Of a stretch of 64,000 bases of DNA, positions 1-11,060 are shown piece by piece. Below the pieces are notes generated by a model. It saw only the letters and a program-made list of their open reading frames with translations, was not told the origin of the DNA and did not search any database. A program made the translations under genes and the position numbers. The stretch is taken from NCBI GenBank assembly GCA_038380435.1, contig JAWZYU010000028.1:28752201-28816200 (forward strand). Reading direction: 5' to 3'. The first letter of the stretch is position 1. Every line of letters starts with the position of its first letter. Source of the stretch: Ryuthela nishihirai (Eukaryota; Arthropoda; Arachnida; Araneae; Heptathelidae).

Positions 1-316
1 GGGTCAGCGTTGAGATTTATCTCCGCAAAATTCCCCGCCCTGCCCACGGTCAGTAGGGGACACCGCTGGGCTTGGAAAGGCCGCCGTCCGTCGGATGGGA
101 CGTTAATCCTCTGCTCCGTGTGCGGGAGAACCATACTCTGTGCACGTTAAAGAACACGCTGGATGGCCTTGACGGGAGGCTACCATCTGTCTCCCAACAG
201 CTGTTCCAGTGGGTCCCCTCCCCCAACCTTCTCTGAGCCTTCGGGGTCCATGTGACCTGGCCATTTAGCCCATGGTGTACAAAAAAGTGCCGCTCAGAGG
301 TAAAACAACCCAACCC
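1..316 (+). repeat. SINE-A copy, 5' part cut by window edge
   Basis: Begins inside the body of the tRNA-derived SINE that recurs throughout the window and runs to its 3' tail of AACCC-type repeats. The head with the A and B boxes lies before position 1. The open frame on the opposite strand is a SINE by-product, not a gene. Confidence 0.9.
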
Positions 317-414
317 AGAATGTTTCAAACCCAATTCGAATCCGCAACTTTTTATTACGTTTTAGAGAAAAATAAGAAGCAATTTATGTGATACGTAGGC
401 ACTAATAAAATAAT

Positions 415-500
415 ACTGCCGAGTGGTTAGCGTGCTTGGGTACTGATAAAAGGAACCTGGGTTCGAATCACGGTAAGGCATGGATGTATGTGTTGTCTTT
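415..500 (+). repeat. SINE-B fragment (tRNA-like head)
   Basis: Carries a tRNA-like A-box region (GAGTGGTTAGCGTG) and a B box (GGTTCGAATCAC), then the shared 'GGTAAGGCATGGATGT' stretch. The rest of the roughly 190-bp SINE-B body, seen at 57190 and 55837, is missing. Confidence 0.7.
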
Positions 501-509
501 CTATCTTCT

Positions 510-553
510 ATCTAGAATAATATATTCGCCACAGGCGATATATTATTCTAGAT
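510..553. other. Near-perfect hairpin upstream of exon
   Basis: Two arms of about 20 bp (starting TCTAGAATAATATATTCGCC at 511) pair with one base missing in the right arm, around a 3-nt loop. It ends about 68 bp before the exon at 621. It could be a small foldback or the cut end of the SINE-B next to it; no function is claimed. Confidence 0.6.
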
Positions 554-620
554 TTTTTTCTATTCAAAAACAATGAAATTATTTCATGTCATCCATTCAT
601 CCATCCATTTTTCATTTTAG

Positions 621-754
621 GAATGTAACAGGTCCAATGCGCTTTCCTAGATTAGAAGTAGAGGATGAATTTTATCCCATTTTACATGCGTGTTACTCCC
701 TCTATTCAAGAGTGAATTCTTCTCAAGAAGCCATAACGACAACCTTTAAAAGAA
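621..754 (+). CDS. DEG/ENaC channel, first exon in window
   Basis: Follows the acceptor TTTTCATTTTAG and ends at the donor GTAAGT (755). It enters with the last base of a codon and leaves after the first base of the next. It encodes 44 full residues of the extracellular region, starting NVTGPMRF and including 'FYPILHACYSLYSR', with N-glycosylation sequons NVT and NSS. The start codon is not here: the in-frame ATG at 586 is intronic. Confidence 0.85.
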
Positions 755-1603
755 GTAAGTTTATTGTTCTCACACTCTTTACAATATGAGATTTCTGTGT
801 TAATAACAAACTGATGATGATTCATGCTATGCCGGATTATGTCTGGCATTAGCGCCATCTATATATGTGGCTGTAAAGGTTGACGAAAAGACTTTGTATA
901 ATTTTGCATACATGACGAAATGTGCATGTAGTTTTTGCTGTTGTAAATCACTTTGGTTAACCAATTTTTGATTTTAAACTAATTCATTAATTGTACCCCT
1001 ACTATTTCAACCATTCATCGATTTTCAACGATATTTATTCGGTATTTAAAGAATTATGGAAGCTGGAATATTTCACAATAAATTATCTTTTATAAAAAAT
1101 ATTCATAATTGTTTAATATTGAAATAATCGTTAGACAAACTTCTAAAATATATGTTAGTATCAGTAAATTGTTTGAAACAATGCTTATTTTTTAAATTTT
1201 TTGATTTCTGAGGCAAAAATGTAAATAACCAATAAAATAACTCTGTGTTATTTCTTCCAATTGTTTGACCAAAAATGTTTAGGTGCATGATGAAACGTTT
1301 TTGCCAATTCATAATACTCATTAAAAATGTACGTTTTTTAATCGAGGTTTTCTTTTTATACCTAAAATAATAGTTTTTTCCGATTCATTGCAAATATATG
1401 TTTTCGTATTTAAGTAGACAATTTTTCGGGAGCTATAAAAATATTTTTTTTTCTTTCAGTAAGTTTTCGATGGTAGGCCCGCTTTAAACGAAAGGGAAAG
1501 CAATCCTGAAATTCTCTTATCGAGTCGTACTTCTTTTTGTAGTAATTGATCTACGTTTGAACTGCAAAAGACGTTGATAACTTAATTATCAAGGAGAGGT
1601 AAA
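755..1603 (+). other. Intron, no feature recognised
   Basis: AT-rich intron sequence between the donor at 755 and the inverted-repeat element at 1604. The only open frames are short and unconvincing. No repeat shared with the rest of the window was seen. Confidence 0.5.
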
Positions 1604-2253
1604 TACCGTATATTTCCGCAGATAAGACGATAGTTGAATCATAAAAAAAGCCTCCCAAAATCCGGGTCGTCTTATAGGACAGATACAAAAAAAATTGGTT
1701 TCAATTTATATAAATTTCAATCTATTATAAAATAAAACGAATCACTCACTACCGACTGCGACTGATCTTGAAAATTACTACAACTTATCGAAAAATCTAT
1801 CATATTATTTAAATACGCGATATGATAATACATTACATTGTAATAGTAAATAATACATTACATTGTAATAGTAAAACAATACTAAAACAAAATAAATATT
1901 AAAAGTTATGTTTATTGAGCTACTGAGGAAAAAACGGACAAACCGTAATTATTTACTAGTACAGAGTAGGGTATGTCCACAAAATAGAATAGCCCATACG
2001 ACGCTTTTGTGAATAGTCAAGGTCATTACCCGAATGCCCGAATCAGTGCGAATGTTTGCGAATAGGACATAATTCCGTATACGCTATACAGTATTATTAT
2101 CCAGATGATGATCGCCGATCTAAACTAAATTCATAGGCTGTTGATAGTTTGGGGTCGTCTTATAGGACAGATATATGCCAAAACTAAAAAACTTTGACGA
2201 AAATTTATACCTCGTCTTATCTGAAGGTTGTCTTATCTGCGGAAATATACGGG
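1604..2253. mobile_element. Non-autonomous DNA element with inverted ends
   Basis: The left end (CCGTATATTTCCGCAGATAA at 1606) is matched in inverted orientation at 2233-2252. Subterminal blocks 'GTCGTCTTATAGGACAGATA' occur near both ends in direct orientation, and GTCTTAT-like motifs are scattered close to the ends, as transposase-binding sites often are. The 650-bp interior has no coding capacity. Superfamily and target duplication could not be fixed. Confidence 0.65.
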
Positions 2254-2376
2254 AAATTCGTATCTAGACATCCAAGAGGCTGTCTAATGCAGTGGTCAGC
2301 AACACCGAAGTTTTCATCAACGTTTCGCGAAACCAAATTTGAAAGCAACTGTCTGGGGCGGCCAGATGGTTTAGAG

Positions 2377-2579
2377 CAGTGATTCCCAACCTTTTGGAAG
2401 ACACCACAGAATAGAAGAGATAAAAAGGTTGTCACAGAAAATTCCATTAAATTTATTTATTTGACCGCCCCTCTTGACTGCCTCAACGCCCCCCATTTGC
2501 CTCTGGATCCGCTACCGCCCCCATGGAAGGCTCCAGCGCCCCCACTGGGGGGCGGTATCGCCCCCGTTGGGAATCTATG
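2377..2579 (-). mobile_element. hAT MITE, 203-bp deletion derivative
   Basis: Flanked by GTTTAGAG (2369-2376) and GTTTAGAC (2580-2587), an 8-bp hAT-type target duplication with one mismatch. Read in reverse complement, it matches the first ~185 bp of the hAT at 52391, then joins the last ~19 bp of that element's other end. That is the structure expected from an internal deletion. Non-coding; it lies in intron 1 of the channel gene. Confidence 0.85.
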
Positions 2580-2587
2580 GTTTAGAC

Positions 2588-4127
2588 CAATGTTCCCCAA
2601 AGTGGGCGATACCGCCCCCGGGGGGCGCTGGAACGATCCAAGGGGTCGGTAGTAGCCTCGGGTGCAATTGGGGGGGCGGTTGAAGCATAAAGAAGAAAGG
2701 GAAGCTTAGAAAATTTTGAAAAATCGTTCGTACATGTTTCATCTGTTGTGTAATGTTATGACAACCCCTTGGTGTATATTTAGGGCGGTACAAACACTTA
2801 GGCCGTGATGCGTTACTTGCTGCCAAAACCAAGGCAAATTCCCGGACCCACAACCAAATTAACAGACATTTGCAATAAGGAGAACTGAGATGATTTTTAC
2901 AGTTAACAAAACACACATTTATTAACAAAATTTAGTGTTAGACATTTTACTCATAACTAGTTCCCACTTTTGGGTCAAATTCAACAGTGCCTCTGGCGCT
3001 CTCTTCAAATTCGGCTTCTCTTCAAATTCTAACAGATCTTTTCAATCAAGGGAAACTTTGTACGTGGTGGAGAACAGTCCATTAGTCAAAAGTTCATGAT
3101 GAACGAGCTACTTGCTCGTGACTCTAACAGTCTTTAACAGTTAAGAAGGTCCCACTCGGGACAACGTGACGGCAGTTCACAGAAAAACACATTCGGTTGG
3201 AAAAGCGACACCAGATTCAATGAATATTCCCCCTACCTTATCAAGTCCGACGTCTCTAGGGAAGAACATCGCTGGGCCACTGGCAAGCTGAAGGCACGGG
3301 CTGCGTAGCGCTCTCGCCGCACACTCATTGTTCCCACATCGGAAGCTCCGCTCACTGGAGAGGCTCGTTTGCTATCCACCACACAACCCAGACGAGAAGA
3401 GACTGAACTTTTGGAAAATGTTTTTCTTCTGCTTTTCGCTGGCCCCCTCATGGAGGTCACCTTTCTGACTCAGCGTGGACGATGCCCATTGGTCGGGCTG
3501 GCCAAGGTGCGAAATATGCACCCCAGCTGTTGCTTTGCTGTTTTCCAAGCCGATCACGTAGCGACAGTTCTGATACCTGAGGGGACCAACGGATCCATCG
3601 AATGACCAACGGATCCATCGAATGTTCTATGCCAGTGCAAGCTTTCCTCAGTAAGAGCTGAACACAGAAAAATGTCACAATGTGGAGGGAGGTCTGTCGA
3701 AAATGTCACTATTAAAATGGAAGGCGATGTTTGCTGACAGTTCTCCCTTAATATGGTCTTGTCCATGTGATAAAATCACGTGGGCATGACAGTAACATAG
3801 AGTTAAAGCCGTAGTGATTACTTTGATTTCCAAATAAACACAAAATTATCTTTCGTTATCTTAATTTTCTGTGTGTAATGCGAATGTTACTATGGTTGAT
3901 TTTAATAAACAATTTTATAATTTCCAGCTTCAAGGTGTCTTATTTACAACAACATCTTTCTTTACTATGTTGTAGGACGTAGGTAGAAATAGAGATACAT
4001 AAAAGAACGCAAATTTGTCACTGCATCTTTCTGTTTGTTCGCTTAAAGAAGGTAGATTTCCAGGGGGCGCTGAGTAATTTCTTTTCTGAAAAGGGGGCGG
4101 TAGGACAAATAAGTTTGGGAACTTCTG
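2588..4127 (+). mobile_element. Non-autonomous hAT element
   Basis: Flanked by identical 8-bp duplications GTTTAGAC (2580-2587 and 4128-4135). The termini (CAATGTTCCCCAAAG; right end TTTGGGAACTTCTG) and the GGGCGATACCGCCCCC-type subterminal block match the hAT family at 52391. No transposase motif was seen in the interior, so it is an internally replaced or deleted copy mobilised in trans. A tandem 20-bp repeat (GACCAACGGATCCATCGAAT) occurs near 3582-3621. Its left duplication is also the right duplication of the 203-bp MITE before it. Confidence 0.85.
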
Positions 4128-4135
4128 GTTTAGAC

Positions 4136-5194
4136 AGAAGTCTAAGTTCTATTTTTATTTCGTATCTCATTTAGTCTTTTATTTTTAGCTAATGACTCTT
4201 TTTTTTATTTCTAAAATATTTAGAATTTAAACGAAATCTATAAGAATATAAAAAATGTAAATTAATATATGTAATAATATCTTAGAAGTGTACCTTAGAA
4301 GAAATAAATATATATCTTCGAAAAGGTTTAAAAAATGTACTGAACAAATATGTAAATTTCAAGTGACATTTATTCCTGATTGTTCACAGTCATTCTTGAT
4401 TCACTCGTGATTACTTAATAATGAATATGAATCTTCCGAAGTTGACTACCTTAATTATGAGTTTTAAAAGACATTATTCTTAAGAAAATAATTTATCTTT
4501 GATAATGATAGAAATTATGTACAATTAGTTGTTAGTTTTTCTTAAGTAAAAGTTTCCTGGCAACTTTCAGCAAAGAAAACGAAAAGGTTTCTTTTGGTGA
4601 GAAAAAAAGAGAGAGAGAACATTTTTTTTTGTGTGTGTAAAAATAGAAAACATTTTCTTTCTTCTGCGTTTACTATATGTCCACCCTATCCTGAACTAAT
4701 TAAATCAAGAAACACGTGACACTTAATTTTGCTTCTGAAACAGTTTAAAACAATTTCCCAGAATGCATCAGTGGCGCATCGTTATGAACCGCTTTCTGTC
4801 TAGCATGTTTGAAAAAGTGAACACACATTAAGTTAATTTCAATCTTGATTAAATGAACTTCGATAATACGCGATTTTAGCAAAAAACGTGTACAAAAAAC
4901 TGACAGATAAGTAAAAGAATCGCTCTAAAACATTTAAAATTAATTGAAAAGTCTAGAAGAGGTGAACCGGCTACAATCCTTGTTGGTGACAGGTTGTTCC
5001 GATTTTCCGCGTAGTTCGGTTATCCGTGTACTGATTGATCCATGTTAACACAGATAATTGGAAGCTTCCTCCAGCTCATTCAAGTGGATTAGAAACATGG
5101 AGGAGTGAGAAGGAGAGCTGTGTCCAGTCCGCAACTCCTGGAGACTTTTAATAATTGATTCTGGATAAGGATCCAGAATTTAACAATGGACTGG
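4136..5194 (+). other. Intron, no feature recognised
   Basis: AT-rich sequence with no repeat shared elsewhere in the window and no convincing coding stretch. Confidence 0.5.
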
Positions 5195-5196
5195 TA

Positions 5197-5710
5197 CAGT
5201 CGCTCAAAAAAGTATCCGAACACTATGGTTGTTTTCAGAATTCAGGAAAAATATCTGGCAACGATTCTTTTAGAAATTAGTGATCTGGCAACCTTCGTGT
5301 CACGTGACACGAAGGTTGCCAGATCGCTAATTTCTAAAAGAATCGTTGCCAGATATTTTTTCTGAATTCTGTAATCAATTATAGTGTTCGGATACGTTTT
5401 TGAGCGACTGTAGGTGGTCATATTATTTTGATACTAGATCGTGTGGGCTCACTCACGGAAATGTTGAGCGTGTGCAGTTACCGTTCACAGCAAACTGGAG
5501 CGTGTGCAGTAACTGCACACGCTCCAGTTTGCTGTGAACGGTAACTGGAGCGTGTACAGTTGCTGTACACGCTCCAGATATTTTTCCTGAATTCTGTAAT
5601 CACGTGACACGAAGGTTGCCAGATCACTTATTTGTAAAATACTCGTTTCCAGATGCTTTTTCTGAATTCTGTAATCAACCATAGTGTTCGGATACTTCTT
5701 TGAGCGACTG
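5197..5710. mobile_element. Foldback MITE, composite (TA duplication)
   Basis: TA-flanked on both sides. The first 214 bp (5197-5410) are a near-perfect hairpin: arms start CAGTCGCTCAAAAAAGTATC and meet in GTGTCACGTGACAC near 5304. A second module follows, with palindromes around CTGGAGCGTGTGCAG/CTGCACACGCTCCAG, and ends in another copy of the same terminus at 5710. The ends are Tc1/mariner-like; there is no coding region. Confidence 0.85.
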
Positions 5711-5712
5711 TA

Positions 5713-6016
5713 CTCTTCGAAGTCGTCCGCGACCCACCAGGGAGTAAGAATCCCACTGGAGGACCGAGGACCAAACTGTGAAAACCGTTGAGTTAGTGTA
5801 TTTGTTAATATATTTATATTCAATTTCAACTTGGTATGCCCAGTGACGAGAGAATAGGCTTATGAAATAAAAATCGCATGGATATCATCATTCGTCAAAA
5901 TAATTTGGTTCCTTTCAATAACGTGGAAAACGAGAATGAAGAAGTACTTTAAGTTCAATAGGAAGTATTCTGACGAGGTCAATCTTTGAATTCTGCAATT
6001 TGTCAATAATAATCAT
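5713..6016 (+). other. Intron, no feature recognised
   Basis: No repeat, exon or structured element seen between the foldback MITE and the SINE-B copy. Confidence 0.5.
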
Positions 6017-6211
6017 TCCATGGAAGAGTGGTTAGCATGCTTGGCTACTGATCAAAGTGACCTGGGTTCGAGTCCCGGGTAAGGCACGGATGTTTTTCTG
6101 TTGCTTCTCGCCATCCTCACAGACCTTCTACTATGGCGTAAAAACTAACAGGCTCCTATCATTACTTCTTTGGAAAGCAGCTGCTTGGGGGAATATTTAT
6201 TTATTATTATT
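6017..6211 (+). repeat. SINE-B copy, near full length
   Basis: Head with A-box-like GAGTGGTTAGCATG and B box GGTTCGAGTCCC, body with 'CCATCCTCACAGACCTTCTAC', then 'AAGCAGCTGCTTGGGGG' and a TTATTA-rich tail. It matches the copies at 55837 and 57190. Confidence 0.85.
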
Positions 6212-6339
6212 AAACGTTTCATTGACGCAGTCTCCTCAGGGGCGGTCCCAATGGAGGGGTAGCGGTAGGAACGATCACACAAAGACTCAAAGAAGCAAGA
6301 GAGAATCATTGTGCACTTCCATTTTTCAGAGTTTACATC

Positions 6340-6490
6340 CCCACCTGAGACAGCATTTAGATTTGTCTCTGATTGAACCTCCAGCCTCAGAAAGAAAGGG
6401 GATACCAATGGCCCACGAAATGCCTCTATCCGTCGGAGAGGACGTTAAGCCGTGGTCCATATGCAAAAGAGCAATTCCTCTGAACATTTC
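6340..6490 (+). repeat. Diverged SINE-A relic
   Basis: Recognisable by 'GGGGATACCAATGG' and 'CCGTCGGAGAGGACGTTAAG' in the order of the SINE-A body; both ends are lost. Confidence 0.6.
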
Positions 6491-6598
6491 AAAATATTGT
6501 TACAACAGATGAACGCGCTACAATGGCAAGTGACAGGTGTATCATGAACGCTCGTCTATGCTTAGCGTGACGTTTGACGTTATTAACTGTTTAGAACG

Positions 6599-6963
6599 GC
6601 GCGCCAGGCTCGTAATCTGTAGTTCCCAGGTTCGAGTCCCAGCTGGGTCAGCGTTGAGATTTATCTCCGCAAAATTCCCCGCCCTGCCCACGGTCAGTAG
6701 GGGACACCGATGGGCTTGGAAAGGCCGCCGTCCGTCGGATGGGACGTTAAGCCGTGGCTCCGTGTGCGGGAGAGCCATACCCTGTGCACGTTAAAGAACA
6801 TGTTGGATGGCCTTGACGGGAGGCTACCATCTGTCTCCCAACAGCTGTTCCAGTGGGTCCCCTCCCCCAACCTTCTCTGAGCCTTCGGGGTCCATGTTAC
6901 CTGGCCATTTAGCCCATGGTGTGCGAAAAAGTGCCACTCAGAGGTAAAACAACCCAACCCAAC
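6599..6963 (+). repeat. SINE-A copy, 5' truncated, with TSD
   Basis: Flanked by the perfect 12-bp duplication CTGTTTAGAACG (6587-6598 and 6964-6975). It starts at GGCGCGCCAGGCTC, so the A box is missing, while the B box GGTTCGAGTCCC is intact. Truncation at the 5' end with a target duplication indicates LINE-driven, target-primed insertion. Confidence 0.93.
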
Positions 6964-7165
6964 CTGTTTAGAACGAGAATGCTTTGAAATAGTAAGAAGT
7001 GTGAAAGAAAGCAAAGAGATAGTGGAGTAGTAAAAGGAAGAAGGAGATAGTGTATTAAAATAGTGTTGTATAATGCTATGTAAAAAGACTGCTCTTATTT
7101 GATTTAAGATGAAACATGGTTCCGGTGGAGAAGAAGAATCAACGGTAAAGTTTGTTATCGGGTCC

Positions 7166-7168
7166 TCT

Positions 7169-7200
<32 letters not shown>

Positions 7201-7290
7201 CAAGCAGCCATTGGGCTACGGAGGTCCAACCAGACCGTGCAATTTAGTTCTCCAAGCAAGTCTATCCTGAGCTACATCAGGGGAGATCAA
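7166..7290 (-). mobile_element. LINE 3' end with (ATG)n tail
   Basis: The CAT triplet array at 7168-7197 is followed by 'AAGCAGCCATTGGGCTACGG' and 'GTGCAATTTAGTTCTCCAAG', shared with the LINE at 11725 and the plus-strand piece at 43640. Read on the minus strand it is the 3' end of a non-LTR retrotransposon ending in an ATG microsatellite. Confidence 0.75.
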
Positions 7291-7863
7291 TGTTAAATGT
7301 TTCACATGTATAAGGTATAAAGTTTTATTAAGGTTATTTAATGTCGCAAGTGAGATTCTATACAAAGTGGTTTGCCTTCATGCTAAGAGAAATAGAAGAA
7401 CTTATGTTTAGATAAAATTGATTAAATTGTAATAATATTGTGCCATTGAAATAAATTACGTCATTCATTAATTAATTCACTAATGGTTAATTACGTCATT
7501 AATGGTATACATATATGCTATTTATGAACTCACGCTAAACTTTCATCTCTTTGAATTTATAATAATATGTTGGATGGCCCTAATGGGGGGCTACAAAATA
7601 TCAAATCTCACCCCACCCCCTCTCCAAAAATGTGGTTCCTGAAACGTCCCTAAAAGATTTTTTTTTCCACGTGTGTATTTTTGGATGTGCCAGAGAATTT
7701 TTTTTCCGATAATCGGTTCGGGTCCGAAAATTTTGACCTGGCCTGATCTCTAGAAGGTATTTTATGATGATGCATGTTTAAAGAAAAATAGTTCTAAGTA
7801 AACTTGGACGCACGTTTCGAGTCATCCTGTGCATTGTTCTGATTCAGCGTTGTTCTTTCACAG
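7291..7863 (+). other. Intron with little structure
   Basis: A short SINE-A-like scrap ('TGTTGGATGGCCCTAATGGG') lies at about 7568-7590. Otherwise AT-rich sequence up to the acceptor TTCTTTCACAG before 7864. Confidence 0.5.
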
Positions 7864-8042
7864 CATGGAGAAGGAATCGACCACTCTTTTTTAAATTCAA
7901 TTTTGAGCCTCACGAGTATTTGCACCCTGATGCGAAACCAAGAGGATTGTTTGCAATCCATTCTCCATTTGTTGCCGTTAACCCATATGACAGTGGGTTT
8001 TTTGTGGAACCTGGGAAGAACTACAAAATTTACTTAAAACTG
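7864..8042 (+). CDS. DEG/ENaC channel exon (GLFAIHSP)
   Basis: Acceptor TGTTCTTTCACAG, donor GTAAGT at 8043. The first two bases complete a threonine codon begun at 754; it ends in phase 0. It encodes 'WRRNRPLFFKFNFEPHEYL', then GLFAIHSPFVAVNPYDSG and EPGKNYKIYLKL. This matches the family's extracellular block, where a short 'GL.v.IH' strand precedes the conserved 'pG' turn. Confidence 0.92.
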
Positions 8043-8112
8043 GTAAGTAAAGCATTTAGTTTCATCATTGTATATACACTTTATATGTTCTGCTGTCTAT
8101 GAAAATGAAAGG

Positions 8113-8425
8113 TTGGGTTGTTTTACCTCTTAGCAGCCTTATTTTGCACAAAATGGGCTAAATGTGCCAGTTCACAAGGACTCGGAGAAGGTGGGCAGTG
8201 GCGACCCAGTGGACTGCTGTTAGGAGACAGATGGTAGTCTCCAGTCAAGCCATCCAGCATGTTCCTTAAAGTGCGCAGGGTATGGCTTTCCAAGCCCATT
8301 GGTGTCCTCTACTGACCGAGGGCAGTTTCGCGGAGATAAATCTAAACGCTGGCGCAGCCGGGACTCGAACCTGGAAACTGCCGATTGCGATCCTGATGCG
8401 CTACTGACTGAACCACCCACGCCCC
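8113..8425 (-). repeat. SINE-A copy, diverged, with TSD
   Basis: Flanked by AATGAAAGG (8104-8112 and 8426-8434). More diverged than the copies at 25-30 kb, with A and B boxes still legible on the minus strand; an older insertion. Confidence 0.88.
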
Positions 8426-8455
8426 AATGAAAGGAGGTATGTGTATGTTTCTATG

Positions 8456-9058
8456 TCGGTGTGTGTGTGTGTGTGCCTATATGTGACAATGTGTGTGTAC
8501 AGTCGCTCAAAAAAGTATCTGAACACTATGGTTGATTAGAGAATTCGGAAAAAATATCTGGCAACGATTTTTTTTAGAAATAAGTGATCTGGCAGCCTTC
8601 GTGTCACGTGATTACAGAATTCAGAAAAAATATCTGGAGCGTGTACACCAACTGTACACGCTCCAGTTACCGTTCACAGCAAACTGGAGCATGTGCAGTT
8701 ACTGCACACGCTCCAGTTTGCTGTGAACGGTAACTGCACACGCTCAATATTTCCGTGAGTGAGCCCACACGATCCAGGTCTTTTTAGTGATCTGGCAACC
8801 TTCGTGTCAGGTGACACGAAGGTTGCCAGATCACTAATTTCTAAAAAAAAATCGTTGCCAGATATTTTTTCTGAATTTTGTAATCAACCATAGCATTCGG
8901 ATACTTTTTTGAGCGACTGTACGTCTCTATATGTGACTGTGTGTGCCTATATGTGAATATGTGTGTGTACGTCTCTATATGTGTTTGTGTGACTATGTGT
9001 GTGTCTATGTTTGTGTACGTCTCTATGTGGGTATCTACGTGTGTGTGTATTTTTGTAT
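8456..9058 (+). repeat. GT-rich simple repeat split by a MITE
   Basis: (GT)n at 8456-8498 and an irregular array of 'GTCTCTATATGTG' units at 8922-9058 are one GT-rich tract with the foldback MITE 8500-8919 inserted in it. Open frames here (His/Thr or Cys/Val repeats) are artefacts. Confidence 0.8.
8500..8919. mobile_element. Foldback MITE, 420-bp form
   Basis: TA on both sides (8498-8499 and 8920-8921). Terminal arms CAGTCGCTCAAAAAAGTATC and its inverse enclose the GCGTGTGCAG palindromes and a second CACGTG-type hairpin. This is the cleanest single full unit of the family, matched in length by 9440-9858 and 34885-35305. Confidence 0.88.
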
Positions 9059-9061
9059 GAT

Positions 9062-9197
9062 TGGAGGCTACCATCAGTTTCTAACAGCTGTTCAGTGGGT
9101 CCCCTTCCCTCAACTTTATCTGAGTTCTTGGGGTCTATGTGACCTGGCATTTAGCCCATTGTGTGTAAAAAGTGCCGCTCAGAGGAAAATCAGCAAA
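9062..9197 (+). repeat. SINE-A 3' fragment
   Basis: Only the 3' third of the SINE (from 'GGAGGCTACCATCAG' to 'GTGCCGCTCAGAGG') is present, moderately diverged. Confidence 0.75.
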
Positions 9198-9439
9198 ACG
9201 AAACTAGCCATGTGTGTGTGTACGTGGTCGCCATAACTGGTTCTCCTAATCGAGCTAGGACACTGAAATTTTGTCAGACAATTAAGAATATCATGATGAT
9301 GTACAGTGCAAAAATATTAACTCGATAGATTCATTAGATGGTTAGAAATGAATATTGTTGACATACACTGTATTTCTTCTCTGTTCTTCATTCGTAGCTT
9401 CTTCATTCCTGCTCGGGAAACGAAGCGGCGACTTCAGTA

Positions 9440-10088
9440 CAGTCGCTCAAAAAAATATCCGAACACTATGGTTGATTACAGAATTCAGAAAAAATATCTG
9501 GCAACGATTTTTTTTAGAAATTAGTGATCTGGCAACCTTCGTGTCACGTGACACGAAGGTTGCCAGATCACTAAAAAGACCTAGATCGTGTGGGCTCACT
9601 CACGGAAATATTGAGCGTGTGCAGTTACCGTTCACAGCAAACTGGAGCGTGTGCAGTAACTGCACCCGCTCCAGTTTGCTGTGAACGGTAACTGGAGCGT
9701 GTACAGTTGCTGTACACGCTCCTGATATTTTTCCTGAATTCTGTAATCACGTGACACGAAGGTTGCCAGATCACTTATTTCTAAAAAAAATCATTGCCAG
9801 ATATTTTTTCCGAATTCTCTAATCAACCATAGTGTTCGGATACTTTTTTGAGCGACTGTAGGTGGTCATATTATTTTGATACTAGATCGTGTGGGCTCAC
9901 TCACGGAAATATTGAGCGTGTGCAGTTACCGTTCACAGCAAACTGGAGCGTGTGCAGTAACTGCACACGCTCCAGTTTGCTGTGAACGGTAACTGGAGCG
10001 TGTACAGTTGCTGTACACGCTCCAGATATTTTTCCTGAATTCTGTAATCACGTGACACGAAGGTTGCCAGATCACTAATTTCTAAAAA
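9440..10088. mobile_element. Foldback MITE, full unit plus partial second
   Basis: A 419-bp unit (9440-9858, TA on both sides) is followed by 'GGTGGTCATATTATTTTGAT' and a second copy of the palindromic module. The second copy stops inside its CACGTG hairpin at about 10088, without a terminal arm. The same order occurs at 5197-5710. Confidence 0.85.
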
Positions 10089-10169
10089 GTGATCGCAATT
10101 CTCTTTTCCCAAAGACTTCTCTTTTCCCAAGCGAAAGGCAATGAAACAAATGCCTTCGATGAGAAAGGA

Positions 10170-10340
10170 AACACAGATGGACTTGGAAAAAACGTCATTC
10201 GTCGGATGGGACTTTCAAACCCTGTGCACGTTAAAGAACACACTGAATGAGGAGCGTCCATCTGTCTCCTCTCAGCAATAATGGATCCCTTCCCCAACCT
10301 TCGAGTCCTTGTGACCTGGCCATTTAGCCGATTTTTGTGC
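10170..10340 (+). repeat. SINE-A host copy, interrupted twice
   Basis: This plus-strand copy runs to 'CCATTTAGCCGATTTTTGTGC'. It resumes at 10677-10703 ('TTTGTGCACAATAGCGCC'), and its tail resumes at 11061-11086 ('AAACAACCCAATCC'). Two minus-strand SINE-A copies were inserted into it. Confidence 0.8.
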
Positions 10341-10676
10341 CCATTGGGTTGGGTTTCCTCTGTTGCATTTTTATGGGCAGGTCACAAGGACCCCGAATGC
10401 TCAGAGAAGGTTGGGGGAGGGGACTCACTGGACAGCTGTTGGGATACAGATGGTAGCCTCCCATGAAGAACATCCAGCGTGTTCTTTAACGTGTACATGA
10501 TACGTCCCTTTTGATGAACGGTGGCCTTCTCATGCCCATCAGTGTCCCCTACTGACCGTGGTTAGGTCGGGGAGTTTTGCGGAGGTAAATCTCAATGTTG
10601 GCCCAGCTGGGACTCGAATCTGGGAACTACAGATTACAAACCTGGCACGCTACCGACTGAGCCACCCCCGATCCAC
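10341..10676 (-). repeat. SINE-A inserted in older SINE-A
   Basis: Minus-strand copy with 'CCGACTGAGCCACCCCCG' head. TTTGTGC occurs at 10334-10340 and 10677-10683, a short probable duplication of the host SINE's sequence. Confidence 0.8.
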
Positions 10677-10703
10677 TTTGTGCACAATAGCGCCACTCAA
10701 AAG

Positions 10704-11060
10704 GGTTGGGTTATTTTTCATCTGAGCAGCACTTTATTTGTACACAATGATTTAAACAGCCACATCACAAAACCACAAGGACTCATTGGACAGCTGTAGG
10801 AGACACATGAAAGCCTTTCTCATAGCTATCCAAAGTTTTATTTAACACACCCATGGCATGAATTTCCTGAACGCAGAATCACGACTTCACGTCCCATCCG
10901 ATAGATGGCGGCCTTCCCAAGCCCATCGACGTCTCCTACTGACCGCGGGTAGGGCGGGGAGTTTTGCGGAGAAAAACCTCATCGCTAGCCCTGGTGGAAA
11001 TCGAACCATGGAACTGCAGATTACGAGCCGAGATCGCTACCGACTGAGCCTCCCTCCCCG
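10704..11060 (-). repeat. Second SINE-A inserted in same host copy
   Basis: Flanked by the perfect duplication CTCAAAAG (10696-10703 and 11061-11068), which is the 'CTCAGAGG' site of the host SINE-A. Diverged body and head on the minus strand. The apparent 85-codon frame is a SINE artefact. Confidence 0.88.

Noticed and set aside
6694..7203. 169-codon minus-strand frame starting with poly-Met
   Set aside because: It runs through the CAT triplet array and an antisense SINE-A. The same peptide appears at every SINE-A copy.
8841..9236. His/Thr- and Cys/Val/Tyr-repeat frames
   Set aside because: GT-rich microsatellite in different frames.
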